From Actinocorallia populi (GTDB lineage: Bacteria > Actinomycetota > Actinomycetes > Streptosporangiales > Streptosporangiaceae), in assembly GCF_002995495.1 (NCBI RefSeq), contig NZ_PVZV01000006.1:434001-498000 (forward strand): a stretch of 64,000 nt of DNA, in the 5' to 3' direction. Positions 28,012 through 35,586 of the stretch are shown piece after piece; positions within the stretch are counted from its first letter, which is position 1, and each line of letters opens with the position of its first letter. Below the pieces are notes generated by a model. That model saw only the letters and a list, made by a program, of their open reading frames with translations, was not told the DNA's origin and did no database searches. The position numbers were made by a program, and so were the translations under genes.

Positions 28012-29352
28012 ATGACCCTCTCCCCACCCGAACCGCCGACCGGCGGACCGCTTCTCGACGGCTCCCACGGAGCCGGCGTGCCCGCGGACAAGGCGGTGAA
28101 GACCTCCGGCGGCCTGCCCGAGGTGGGGACCTCCTACATCTGGCTGATGGTCTGCGCCCAGTTCGGCGTGTTCATGGCGTTCGTGACGCCGATCGCGATC
28201 TCGCTGGCGATCAAGGTCGAGCAGCTGGCCCCCGCCCATGAGGAGTACCTCGGCTATATCACCGGCGCGGGCGGCATCACCGCGGTGCTGGCCGCCCCGC
28301 TGTTCGGGATGCTCAGCGACCGGACCCGCAGCCGGCTCGGCCGGCGCCGCCCGTACCTGATCGCCATGACGGCTGTCGGCCTCGGCGCGCTGCCGGTGAT
28401 GGCCCTGGCGCCGAGCATCCCCGTGCTCGGCCTCGGCTGGGTCCTGGCCCAGCTGGGCTGGGGGACGGTCCTGTCGCTCCTGACCGCCTCGCAGGCCGAC
28501 CGGCTGCCCGAGTCCCAGCGCGGCAAGGTCTCCGGCATGGTCGGCGTCGTCCAGCAGCTCGCGCCCATCGCTGGCGCCCTGCTCGGAGGCGGCCTCGCGG
28601 GAAGCCACCTCCTGCTGTTCCTGGTGCCGGGAGCGGTCGGCGTGGTGGCGATGGTGCTCTTCATCTGCTTCGTGAGCGAGCCCGACAACCGCCGGGCGAC
28701 CCTGTCCTTCGAGCCGCTGACCCCGCGCTCCCTGGCGCGCACCTACGTCTTCGACCCGCGGCGAAGCCCCGACTTCGCCTGGAACTGGCTCGGCAAGTTC
28801 CTGTTCATGTCCGGTCTGACCTTCAACACCACCTTCACCGCCTTCTTCCTGGCCGACCGCATGGACACCACCGTCGAGGAGGTGGCGGGCACGGTCGCGC
28901 TCCTGGCCGGCGGCGGCATCGTGGCCACCATGCTCGGCGCGCTGGGCGGCGGCCTGCTGTCGGACCGGCTGCACCGGCGCCGCGTCTTCGTGCTGGTCGG
29001 CGGTTGCGTGTACGCCGCCGGGGCCGTCCTCATGGCGCTGGCCCCCGACCTCCCGCTGATCGTGGCCGGAGCGGCCCTGGGCAACCTCGGCCTTGGCGTC
29101 TTCGCCGCCGTGGACCAGGCGCTCATGCTGGACGTCCTGCCCGAACGGGAGACCGGGGCCGGCCGCTACACCGGCATCTACAACTTCTCCACTTCCATTC
29201 CGCAGGGACTCGCACCCCTCGTCGCACCGGCCTTCCTGCTGATCGGCGCGAGTGAAGGCGAGAAGAACTACACCCTGCTCTACTTCGCGGCCGCGGCCCT
29301 GACCCTGCTGGGCGGCCTCGTGATCGCCCAGCGCATCAAGTCCGTCCGCTGA
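28012..29352 (+). CDS. MFS/GPH-type sugar transporter
   Basis: A 446-residue membrane protein with about 12 predicted helices after a 40-residue hydrophilic N-terminus. The loop after helix 2, GMLSDRTRSRLGRRRPYLIA, is the signature of GPH-like cation-sugar symporters, and GGGLLSDRLHRRRV repeats it in the second half. It lies between the GH1 gene and a LacI gene that precedes araD-A-B, so a mono- or disaccharide such as arabinose or a glycoside is a likely substrate. The start ATG at 28012 has a weak upstream purine run (GAAGACGAGG). No separate promoter is obvious, so it may be read from the GH1 promoter. Confidence 0.83.
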   Translation: MTLSPPEPPTGGPLLDGSHGAGVPADKAVKTSGGLPEVGTSYIWLMVCAQFGVFMAFVTPIAISLAIKVEQLAPAHEEYLGYITGAGGITAVLAAPLFGMLSDRTRSRLGRRRPYLIAMTAVGLGALPVMALAPSIPVLGLGWVLAQLGWGTVLSLLTASQADRLPESQRGKVSGMVGVVQQLAPIAGALLGGGLAGSHLLLFLVPGAVGVVAMVLFICFVSEPDNRRATLSFEPLTPRSLARTYVFDPRRSPDFAWNWLGKFLFMSGLTFNTTFTAFFLADRMDTTVEEVAGTVALLAGGGIVATMLGALGGGLLSDRLHRRRVFVLVGGCVYAAGAVLMALAPDLPLIVAGAALGNLGLGVFAAVDQALMLDVLPERETGAGRYTGIYNFSTSIPQGLAPLVAPAFLLIGASEGEKNYTLLYFAAAALTLLGGLVIAQRIKSVR

Positions 29353-29417
29353 ACCCGGCGCACTCCGCCACGAGCGGGAGAAGCGACGAGCAGGCACGAG
29401 GAGCCCGAGGGGAAGAG

Positions 29418-30434
29418 ATGGGGGAAGGCAAAGGCCCGCGTCCGGTCGTCATGGAGGACGTGGCGGAGTTGGCCGGTGTCTCCGCCATGACGGTCTCCCG
29501 GGTGCTCAACTCGCCCGGGAAGGTGCGCGCCGCCACCCGCGCCAAGGTGCTGGCCGCGGTCCGCGTGCTGGACTACCGGCCGAACGCGGCGGCTCGTGTC
29601 CTGGCGACGGGCCGCTCAGGGGTGCTGGGAGTGGTCAGCTTCGACACCACGCTCCACGGGCCGGCCTCCACGGTCCACGGCATCGAGCGAGCCGCCCGGG
29701 AGCACGGCCACCTCGTGAGCATCGTCAGCCTGGGCACGCTGAACCGCAGGTCCATCGGCGAGGGAGTGGAGCGGCTGCGCGGGCAGTCGGTCTTCGGCGC
29801 CGTCATCGTGGCCCCGCACGAGTCGGCAGCCGAGGCGCTGGGCGGACTTCCTTCGGACCTGCCGGTCGTCGTGGTCGGCGCCGACGACGGGCTGCCCTTC
29901 CCGCTGGCGGCCGTCGACCAGGGAGCAGGGGCGGCGCGGGTCACCCGCCATCTGCTCAGCCTCGGACATGAGACGGTCTGGCACCTGGCGGGCCCGGACG
30001 AGTGGGTCGACGCCCGCAGCCGGGTCGCCGGATGGCGCGAGACCCTGGAGGCCGGCGGGCACGCAGTCCCCGAGCGCCTGGTGGGGGACTGGTCGGCCGG
30101 GTCGGGCTACGACCTGGGCCGCGAGATCGCCCGCGACCCGTCCGTCACGGCGGTGTTCGCCGCCAACGACGCCATGGCCCTGGGCCTGCTGCGCGCGCTG
30201 CGTGAGGCGGGCCGTCGGGTCCCAGAGGACGTCAGCGTCGCCGGTTTCGACGACGTCCCCGAGTCCGCCTTCTTCGCCCCGCCGCTCACCACCGTCCGCC
30301 AGAACTTCGGTGAGGTAGGGCGCCGCGCCTTCGCGCTCCTGATGGAGCGCGTCGGCGGGGGCGACGCCCGTGCCCGCAAGGCGGTCGAGCCGGAGCTCAT
30401 CGTCCGGGAGAGTACGGCGGTCCGCCGCCCCTGA
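29418..30434 (+). CDS. LacI-family regulator, probable arabinose repressor
   Basis: A 338-residue LacI/GalR repressor. HTH VMEDVAELAGVSAMTVSRVL with the hinge helix RPNAAARVLATGRSG, then a sugar-binding sensor domain ending SVAGFDDVPESAFFAPPLTT. GAGGGGAAGAG lies before ATG 29418. It is followed after 64 bases by araD, and that gap contains TGTTAACGCTAACA, a classic LacI-type operator with a central CG. I infer that it represses araD-araA-araB (and perhaps itself) until arabinose appears, as AraR-type LacI proteins do in other actinobacteria. The different operator sequence argues that it is not the controller of the 14349-type sites. Confidence 0.87.
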   Translation: MGEGKGPRPVVMEDVAELAGVSAMTVSRVLNSPGKVRAATRAKVLAAVRVLDYRPNAAARVLATGRSGVLGVVSFDTTLHGPASTVHGIERAAREHGHLVSIVSLGTLNRRSIGEGVERLRGQSVFGAVIVAPHESAAEALGGLPSDLPVVVVGADDGLPFPLAAVDQGAGAARVTRHLLSLGHETVWHLAGPDEWVDARSRVAGWRETLEAGGHAVPERLVGDWSAGSGYDLGREIARDPSVTAVFAANDAMALGLLRALREAGRRVPEDVSVAGFDDVPESAFFAPPLTTVRQNFGEVGRRAFALLMERVGGGDARARKAVEPELIVRESTAVRRP

Positions 30435-30474
30435 CCTCGCCCCGGAGCTTCCCCGATCCGCTGCCCGCCAGGAA

Positions 30475-30488
30475 TGTTAACGCTAACA
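30475..30488. promoter_or_regulatory. LacI/AraR-type operator before araD
   Basis: TGTTAACGCTAACA is an almost perfect inverted repeat (12 of 14 positions) ending just before the AAAGGAG ribosome site of araD. It resembles the general LacI-family operator and differs from the TAATGCGNATTA sites upstream, so it belongs to the adjacent second LacI protein. Confidence 0.72.
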
Positions 30489-30498
30489 AAGGAGCCGC

Positions 30499-31167
30499 AT
30501 GATGGCACTTCCCGATGATCCGCTCATCTCGCTCCGCGCGGAGCTCACCGTCCTGCACCGGACCCTGGTGGAGGCGGAGCTCGTCGTGTGGACGGCGGGG
30601 AACGTCTCCGCCCGGGTGGGCGGCGACCGCTTCCTGATCAAGCCGAGCGGCGTGCCCTACGCGGACCTGACTCCCCAGAGCATGGTGCTGTGCGACCTCG
30701 ACGGTCACCCCGTCGAGGAGGGCGCGCTCAAGCCCTCGAGCGACGTCTACGCTCACGCCTACGTGTACCGCCACCGCCCGGACGTCGGGGGAGTGGTGCA
30801 CACGCACTCGACGTACGCGACGGCATGGGCGGCGCGGGACGAGGCCGTCCCATGTGTGCTGACGGCGATGGCGGACGAGTTCGGCGGTGAGATCCCGGTG
30901 GGTCCGTTCGCCCTGATCGGCGGCGAGGAGATCGGCAAGGGCATCGTCGAGACCCTGGAGAGCCACCGCAGCCCGGCGGTGCTGCTGCGCAACCACGGCG
31001 TCTTCGCGATCGGTGCCTCGCCTCGTGCCGCGGTGAAGGCCGCGGTGATGTGCGAGGACGTCGCCCGCACCGTCCACGTGTCCCGCCAGCTCGGCGAGCC
31101 CCTGCCGCTGGCCCCCTCGGACGTGGACCACCTCTACGACCGCTACCAGAACGCCTACGGTCAGTGA
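30499..31167 (+). CDS. araD: L-ribulose-5-phosphate 4-epimerase
   Basis: A 222-residue class II aldolase-fold epimerase, converting L-ribulose 5-phosphate to D-xylulose 5-phosphate, the last step of arabinose catabolism. TAGNVSARV and [12 protein letters not shown] bind phosphate; the zinc ligands are the His pair in [12 protein letters not shown] and the later His in [18 protein letters not shown] stands ahead of ATG 30499 (a second ATG follows at 30502). It is first in an araD-araA-araB set behind the LacI-type operator. Related fuculose aldolases share the fold, but the neighbours settle the role. Confidence 0.93.
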   Translation: MMALPDDPLISLRAELTVLHRTLVEAELVVWTAGNVSARVGGDRFLIKPSGVPYADLTPQSMVLCDLDGHPVEEGALKPSSDVYAHAYVYRHRPDVGGVVHTHSTYATAWAARDEAVPCVLTAMADEFGGEIPVGPFALIGGEEIGKGIVETLESHRSPAVLLRNHGVFAIGASPRAAVKAAVMCEDVARTVHVSRQLGEPLPLAPSDVDHLYDRYQNAYGQ

Positions 31168-31196
31168 CCGGCACGAAAGAGACAGAGGAGAAGACC

Positions 31197-32693
31197 ATGC
31201 CGTCGACCCAGCGTGAGGTCTGGTTCGTCACGGGCAGCCAGGGCCTGTACGGCGAGGACACGCTGCGCCAGGTCGCCGAGCAGTCCCAGGAGATCGCTGC
31301 ACGGCTCGGTGAGGATCTGCCGGTGCGGGTGAAGTGGCTGCCGGTGCTGACCGATGCCGCCGCGATCCGCCGGGTCTGCCTGGAGGCCAATGCCGATGAC
31401 TCCTGCGTCGGGCTGATCGCCTGGATGCACACCTTCTCTCCGGCGAAGATGTGGATCGCCGGGATGGACGCGCTGGCCAAGCCGCTGCTGCACCTGCACA
31501 CGCAGGCCAACGTCGAGCTGCCCTGGGCGTCCATCGACATGGACTTCATGAACCTCAACCAGGCCGCCCACGGCGACCGGGAGTTCGGGTTCATCCAGAC
31601 CCGCCTGGGCGTCGCCCGCAAGACCGTCGCCGGACACGTCTCCGATCCGTCGGTCGCCTCCCGGGTGGCAGGCTGGCTCAGAGCCGCCCTTGGACGGGCG
31701 GAGCTGCGCAGCCTGCGACTGGCGCGGTTCGGCGACAACATGCGGGACGTCGCCGTCACCGAGGGCGACAAGGTCGAGGCGCAACTGCGCTTCGGCGTGA
31801 GCGTGAACACCTACGGCGTCAACGACCTCGTCGAGATGGTCGACGCCGTCGCCGACACGGAGATCGACGGACTCGTCACCGAGTACGAGGACCTCTACAC
31901 CGTCGTCCCCGGGCTGCGCCGCGGCGGTGAGCGCCACGAGTCCCTGCGGTACGGCGCCCGCATCGAGCTCGGCCTGCGCGCCTTCCTCACCGAAGGCGGC
32001 TTCAAGGCGTTCACCACGAACTTCGAGGACCTCGGCGGGCTGCGCCAGCTGCCCGGCTTGGCCGTCCAGCGGTTGATGGCCGACGGCTACGGTTTCGGCG
32101 GTGAGGGCGACTGGAAGACCGCCACCCTGCTGCGGACCCTCAAGGCCGCCGCAGACGGGCTCGAGGGCGGTACCTCCTTCATGGAGGACTACACCTACCA
32201 CCTGGCCCCCGGCAGCGAGCTGATCCTCGGCGCCCACATGCTGGAGGTCTGCCCGAGCATCGCAGCCGCGCGCCCGTCCCTGGAGATCCATCCCCTCGGC
32301 ATCGGCGGCCGGGAGGACCCGGTGCGGCTGGTGTTCGACGCCGAGCCCGGCCCGGCCGTCGTCATCGGCCTGGCCGACCTGGGGGAGCGGTTCCGGCTGG
32401 TGGCCAACGAGATCGAGGTCGTCCCGCCGCTGGAGCCCCTGCCGAGGCTGCCCGTCGCACGCGCCGTGTGGAGGCCGCTGCCGGACCTGCGCACCTCCAC
32501 CGAGGCCTGGCTGACCGCCGGCGGCCCGCACCACACCGTCCTGACCCGGGCGCTGGACACCGAGATCCTCACCGACCTGGCCGACATGCTCGGCGTGGAG
32601 CTGCTGACCGTCGACGCCGCCACGGACCTGCGCCGCTTCACCCAGGAGATCCGCTGGAACCAGGCCTACCACCGACTCGCCCAGGGCTTCTGA
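31197..32693 (+). CDS. araA: L-arabinose isomerase
   Basis: A 498-residue enzyme (E. coli AraA has 500) that isomerises L-arabinose to L-ribulose. Family blocks are [17 protein letters not shown] at the start, [28 protein letters not shown], and the metal-site region [25 protein letters not shown] and [13 protein letters not shown] 31197 follows GAGGAG with 30 bases between it and araD. An in-frame upstream start would overlap araD and add a tail not found in the family. Cytoplasmic, Mn-dependent in known members. Part of araD-A-B under the 30475 operator. Confidence 0.96.
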   Translation: MPSTQREVWFVTGSQGLYGEDTLRQVAEQSQEIAARLGEDLPVRVKWLPVLTDAAAIRRVCLEANADDSCVGLIAWMHTFSPAKMWIAGMDALAKPLLHLHTQANVELPWASIDMDFMNLNQAAHGDREFGFIQTRLGVARKTVAGHVSDPSVASRVAGWLRAALGRAELRSLRLARFGDNMRDVAVTEGDKVEAQLRFGVSVNTYGVNDLVEMVDAVADTEIDGLVTEYEDLYTVVPGLRRGGERHESLRYGARIELGLRAFLTEGGFKAFTTNFEDLGGLRQLPGLAVQRLMADGYGFGGEGDWKTATLLRTLKAAADGLEGGTSFMEDYTYHLAPGSELILGAHMLEVCPSIAAARPSLEIHPLGIGGREDPVRLVFDAEPGPAVVIGLADLGERFRLVANEIEVVPPLEPLPRLPVARAVWRPLPDLRTSTEAWLTAGGPHHTVLTRALDTEILTDLADMLGVELLTVDAATDLRRFTQEIRWNQAYHRLAQGF

Positions 32694-32718
32694 CCCCCGT
32701 CGCCCCCAGGAGACTTTC

Positions 32719-34386
32719 ATGACCGCACAGCAGTACGTGATCGGTGTCGACTTCGGCACCCTGTCCGGCCGCGCCGTCGTCGTCAGGGTCGGCGACGGCG
32801 CCGAACTCGGCACCGCCGTCCACGAATACGCCCACGGCGTCATCGACCGCGCCCTGCCCGACGGCACCCCGCTCGGCCCCGACTGGGCGCTGCAGTCCCC
32901 CGACGACTGGGTCGACGTGCTGCGCAACGCGGTGCCCGAGGCGGTGTCGGCGGCGGGGATCGACCCCTCCCAGGTCATCGGGATCGGCACCGACTTCACC
33001 GCCTGTACGATCCTGCCCGCCACCCGCGACGGCATCCCGTTGTCCGCGCTGTTCCCCTCCCGGCCGCACGCCTGGCCCAAACTGTGGAAGCACCACGCCG
33101 CCCAGAGGCACGCCGACCGCATCAACGCGCTGGCCGCCGCACGCGGCGAGACCTGGCTGCCCCGCTACGGCGGCAGGATCTCCTCTGAGTGGGCTTTCGC
33201 GAAGGGCCTCCAGCTCCTGGAAGAGGACCACGAACTGTACTCGCGGGCCGACCGCTGGATCGAGGCCGCCGACTGGATCGTCTGGCGGCTCACCGGTGTC
33301 GAGACCCGCAACGTCTGCACCGCCGGCTACAAGGCGATCCACCAGGACGGCGGGTATCCGTCACGTGAGTTCCTGGCCGCCCTCGACCCCGGCTTCGTGT
33401 CGTTCACCGACAAGCTCGGCCACGACCTCGCCCCTCTCGGCGGGCTCGCAGGCACGCTCACCGCGGAGGCGGCCGCGTGGACCGGCCTGTCCGAGGGCGT
33501 CGCGGTGTCCATCGGGAACGTCGACGCCCATGTCACCGCCGCCGCGGCCGACGCGGTGCGCCCCGGGCAGATGGTGGCGATCATGGGTACCTCCACCTGC
33601 CACATCATGCCGTCCGACCGGTTCGCCGAGGTCCCCGGCATGTGCGGCGCCGTCAGGGACGGCATCGTCCCCGGCCTGTGGGGATACGAAGCCGGCCAGT
33701 CGGGGGTCGGTGACATCTTCGCCTGGTTCCTCGACACCGGTGTGCCGACCTCCTATCAGGCCGCCGCGGGCGGGGCGGGGCTGAGCCTGCATGAGTACCT
33801 GACCGGACTCGCCGAAGCCCAGGCCGTCGGAGAGCACGGTCTGATCGCGTTGGACTGGCACAGCGGCAACCGCTCGGTCCTCGTCGACCACGACCTTTCC
33901 GGCCTGATCGTCGGCCAGACCCTCACCACCCGTCCCGAGGACGTGTACCGCGCCCTCATCGAGGCCACTGCGTTCGGCGCCCGTGTCATCGTGGAGGCCT
34001 TCGAGACCGCGGGAGTACCGGTCGAGGAGTTCGTCGTCGCCGGGGGCCTGACCAAGAACACCTTCCTCATGCAGACCTACGCCGACGTCCTGCGCCGCCC
34101 CCTGTCGGTCATCCGCTCCCAGCAGGGCCCCGCCCTCGGCTCTGCCGTCCACGCCGCCGTCGCTGCGGGCGCCTACCCCGACATCACCACCGCCGCCGCG
34201 GCCATGGGCGGCCGGGACATCGCCGCCTACCGCCCCGACCCGGACCGCGCCGACGCCTACGATGAGCTCTACGCCCTGTTCATCCGCCTTCATCACCAGT
34301 TCGCCGACGGCGCGGTCATGCACCGCCTCCGTGAGATCCGCAACACGGCGTCCGCCGTGACGAAGAAAGAGAGCCCGGCCCTGTGA
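32719..34386 (+). CDS. araB: L-ribulokinase
   Basis: A 555-residue FGGY-type sugar kinase that phosphorylates L-ribulose to L-ribulose 5-phosphate. The N-terminal phosphate-binding loop is IGVDFGTLSGRAVVV, the substrate region GIGTDFTACTILP is typical of AraB, and the C-terminal ATP site has VVAGGLTKNTFLMQTYADV and GPALGSAVHAAVAAG. CAGGAG lies nine bases before ATG 32719, and the gap to araA is 25 bases. The order D-A-B completes the three-step arabinose pathway. The next gene overlaps the stop codon by GTGA. Confidence 0.96.
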   Translation: MTAQQYVIGVDFGTLSGRAVVVRVGDGAELGTAVHEYAHGVIDRALPDGTPLGPDWALQSPDDWVDVLRNAVPEAVSAAGIDPSQVIGIGTDFTACTILPATRDGIPLSALFPSRPHAWPKLWKHHAAQRHADRINALAAARGETWLPRYGGRISSEWAFAKGLQLLEEDHELYSRADRWIEAADWIVWRLTGVETRNVCTAGYKAIHQDGGYPSREFLAALDPGFVSFTDKLGHDLAPLGGLAGTLTAEAAAWTGLSEGVAVSIGNVDAHVTAAAADAVRPGQMVAIMGTSTCHIMPSDRFAEVPGMCGAVRDGIVPGLWGYEAGQSGVGDIFAWFLDTGVPTSYQAAAGGAGLSLHEYLTGLAEAQAVGEHGLIALDWHSGNRSVLVDHDLSGLIVGQTLTTRPEDVYRALIEATAFGARVIVEAFETAGVPVEEFVVAGGLTKNTFLMQTYADVLRRPLSVIRSQQGPALGSAVHAAVAAGAYPDITTAAAAMGGRDIAAYRPDPDRADAYDELYALFIRLHHQFADGAVMHRLREIRNTASAVTKKESPAL

Positions 34387-35351
34387 ACAGAACTCCGAAA
34401 TTCCGCTGGGGTGTGATCGGTCCGGGTGAGATCGCGACCGGGTTCGCCGAGGCGATGAAGTGGGTCGACGACGGGGAGATCGTCGCGGTGGCGTCGCGTT
34501 CGGCCGAACGGGCCGAGGCCTTCGGCGACCGGTTCGGCATCCCGGCCCGGTACGGCGACTACGCCTCGCTGGCCGCCGATCCCGACGTGGACGTCGTCTA
34601 CGTGGCCACTCCGCAGTCCCGGCACTGCCAGGACACCCTCGACCTCCTGCGGGCGGGCAAGCACGTCCTGTGCGAGAAGCCGTTCGCGATGGACGCCGAT
34701 GAGGCGCGGAAGATGGCCGAGGAGGCGCGGAACCGCGGCCTGTTCCTGATGGAGGCGATCTGGAGCCGGTTCCTGCCGGCCTACCGGTCGCTGGCCGAGG
34801 TGCTCGCCGAAGGGCGGATCGGCGATCCGCTGCTGGTGGAGGCGGACTTCGGGTTCCGGATGCCGGTGCGGCCCGACCACCGCCTGTTCGATCCCGCTCT
34901 GGGCGGCGGTGCCCTGCTGGACCTGGGCATCTACCCCGTCCAGCTCTGCTCGCTAGTCCTGGGCGAGGTCGAGCGCGTGACCACCGACGGCGTCATCGGC
35001 TCCACCGGTGTCGACGAGCAGGTCGCCGCCCTGCTGCGGCACTCCGGCGGCGGGCTCGGGGTGGTCAAGGCCGCGATCCGCACCGGCATGGCGTGCACGG
35101 CCCGCATCTCCGGCACCGACGGGTGGATCGACCTGCCGGCGTTCATGCACTGCCCCGACGCCCTGACCGTCACCACCCGGGCCGGCGCCGAGCACATCGA
35201 CGGCTCCTACGAGGGCAACGGCCTGCGTTTCGAGATCGCCGAGGTGCACCGCTGCCTGACCCGGAGCCTCACGGAGAGCCCGGTGATCACACTGGACGAG
35301 ACCATCGCCCTGGCCACCACCCTCGATGCCATCCGGGCCGGGATCGAGTAG
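34383..35351 (+). CDS. Gfo/Idh/MocA-family oxidoreductase
   Basis: A 322-residue NAD(P)-dependent sugar or cyclitol dehydrogenase. The Rossmann start is FRWGVIGPGEIATGFAEAM; the family hallmark is GKHVLCEKPFAMDADEAR, whose Lys is catalytic; MEAIWSRFLPAYRSLAEVL and LGGGALLDLGIYPVQL follow, the last typical of dihydrodiol-dehydrogenase-like members. GTG 34383 overlaps the araB stop, so it is the fourth gene of the arabinose operon. It may act on arabinose, galactose or a related sugar released by the hydrolases. The substrate is not predictable. A strong terminator follows. Confidence 0.88.
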   Translation: MNRTPKFRWGVIGPGEIATGFAEAMKWVDDGEIVAVASRSAERAEAFGDRFGIPARYGDYASLAADPDVDVVYVATPQSRHCQDTLDLLRAGKHVLCEKPFAMDADEARKMAEEARNRGLFLMEAIWSRFLPAYRSLAEVLAEGRIGDPLLVEADFGFRMPVRPDHRLFDPALGGGALLDLGIYPVQLCSLVLGEVERVTTDGVIGSTGVDEQVAALLRHSGGGLGVVKAAIRTGMACTARISGTDGWIDLPAFMHCPDALTVTTRAGAEHIDGSYEGNGLRFEIAEVHRCLTRSLTESPVITLDETIALATTLDAIRAGIE

Positions 35352-35356
35352 CAACC

Positions 35357-35473
35357 GACCGACCAGTGGCGATAGCGGCCATGATCACGGGCCTTTAGCG
35401 CCACACAGCGTTCCATCCCCGCTCGATAGCGAGCGGAGCACCTGCTCCAGGCCTCGTGCTTTGAGAAGTGGCC
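35357..35473 (-). pseudogene. Possible remnant of a small conserved actinobacterial protein
   Basis: The minus strand reads GHFSKHEAWSRCSARYRAGM, then ALKARDHGRYRHWSV. This wording, especially RYRHW-V, resembles from memory the front of small actinobacterial proteins continuing R-CN-SAFNGY with a later Cys-rich end; here the continuation is absent. It sits between the arabinose operon and the NACHT gene, antisense to both. It could equally be a conserved non-coding element whose translation is accidental. Low confidence. Confidence 0.3.
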
Positions 35474-35480
35474 CTTGAGG

Positions 35481-35522
35481 GGAGACCGGGAGAAACCGTT
35501 CCCACGGTTTCTCCCGGTCTCC
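35481..35522. terminator. 18-bp hairpin terminator after the arabinose operon
   Basis: GGAGACCGGGAGAAACCG and CGGTTTCTCCCGGTCTCC are perfect 18-bp arms around a 6-base loop, followed by TGGTTGTTG. It is one of the strongest hairpins in the window. Smaller stems (35419-35436, 35435-35448) lie just before it, so the 235-bp gap before the NACHT gene is highly structured. Confidence 0.8.
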
Positions 35523-35586
35523 TGGTTGTTGCGTTTCGGCGTCTGCCGGCCTGAGTCCTTGAGCGCGGCGGTTTGGGGGTGGTGGC

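Noticed and set aside
31050-31196. Upstream extension of araA overlapping araD
   Set aside because: Family members start at the equivalent of ATG 31197, which has GAGGAG before it; the extension is araD in another frame.
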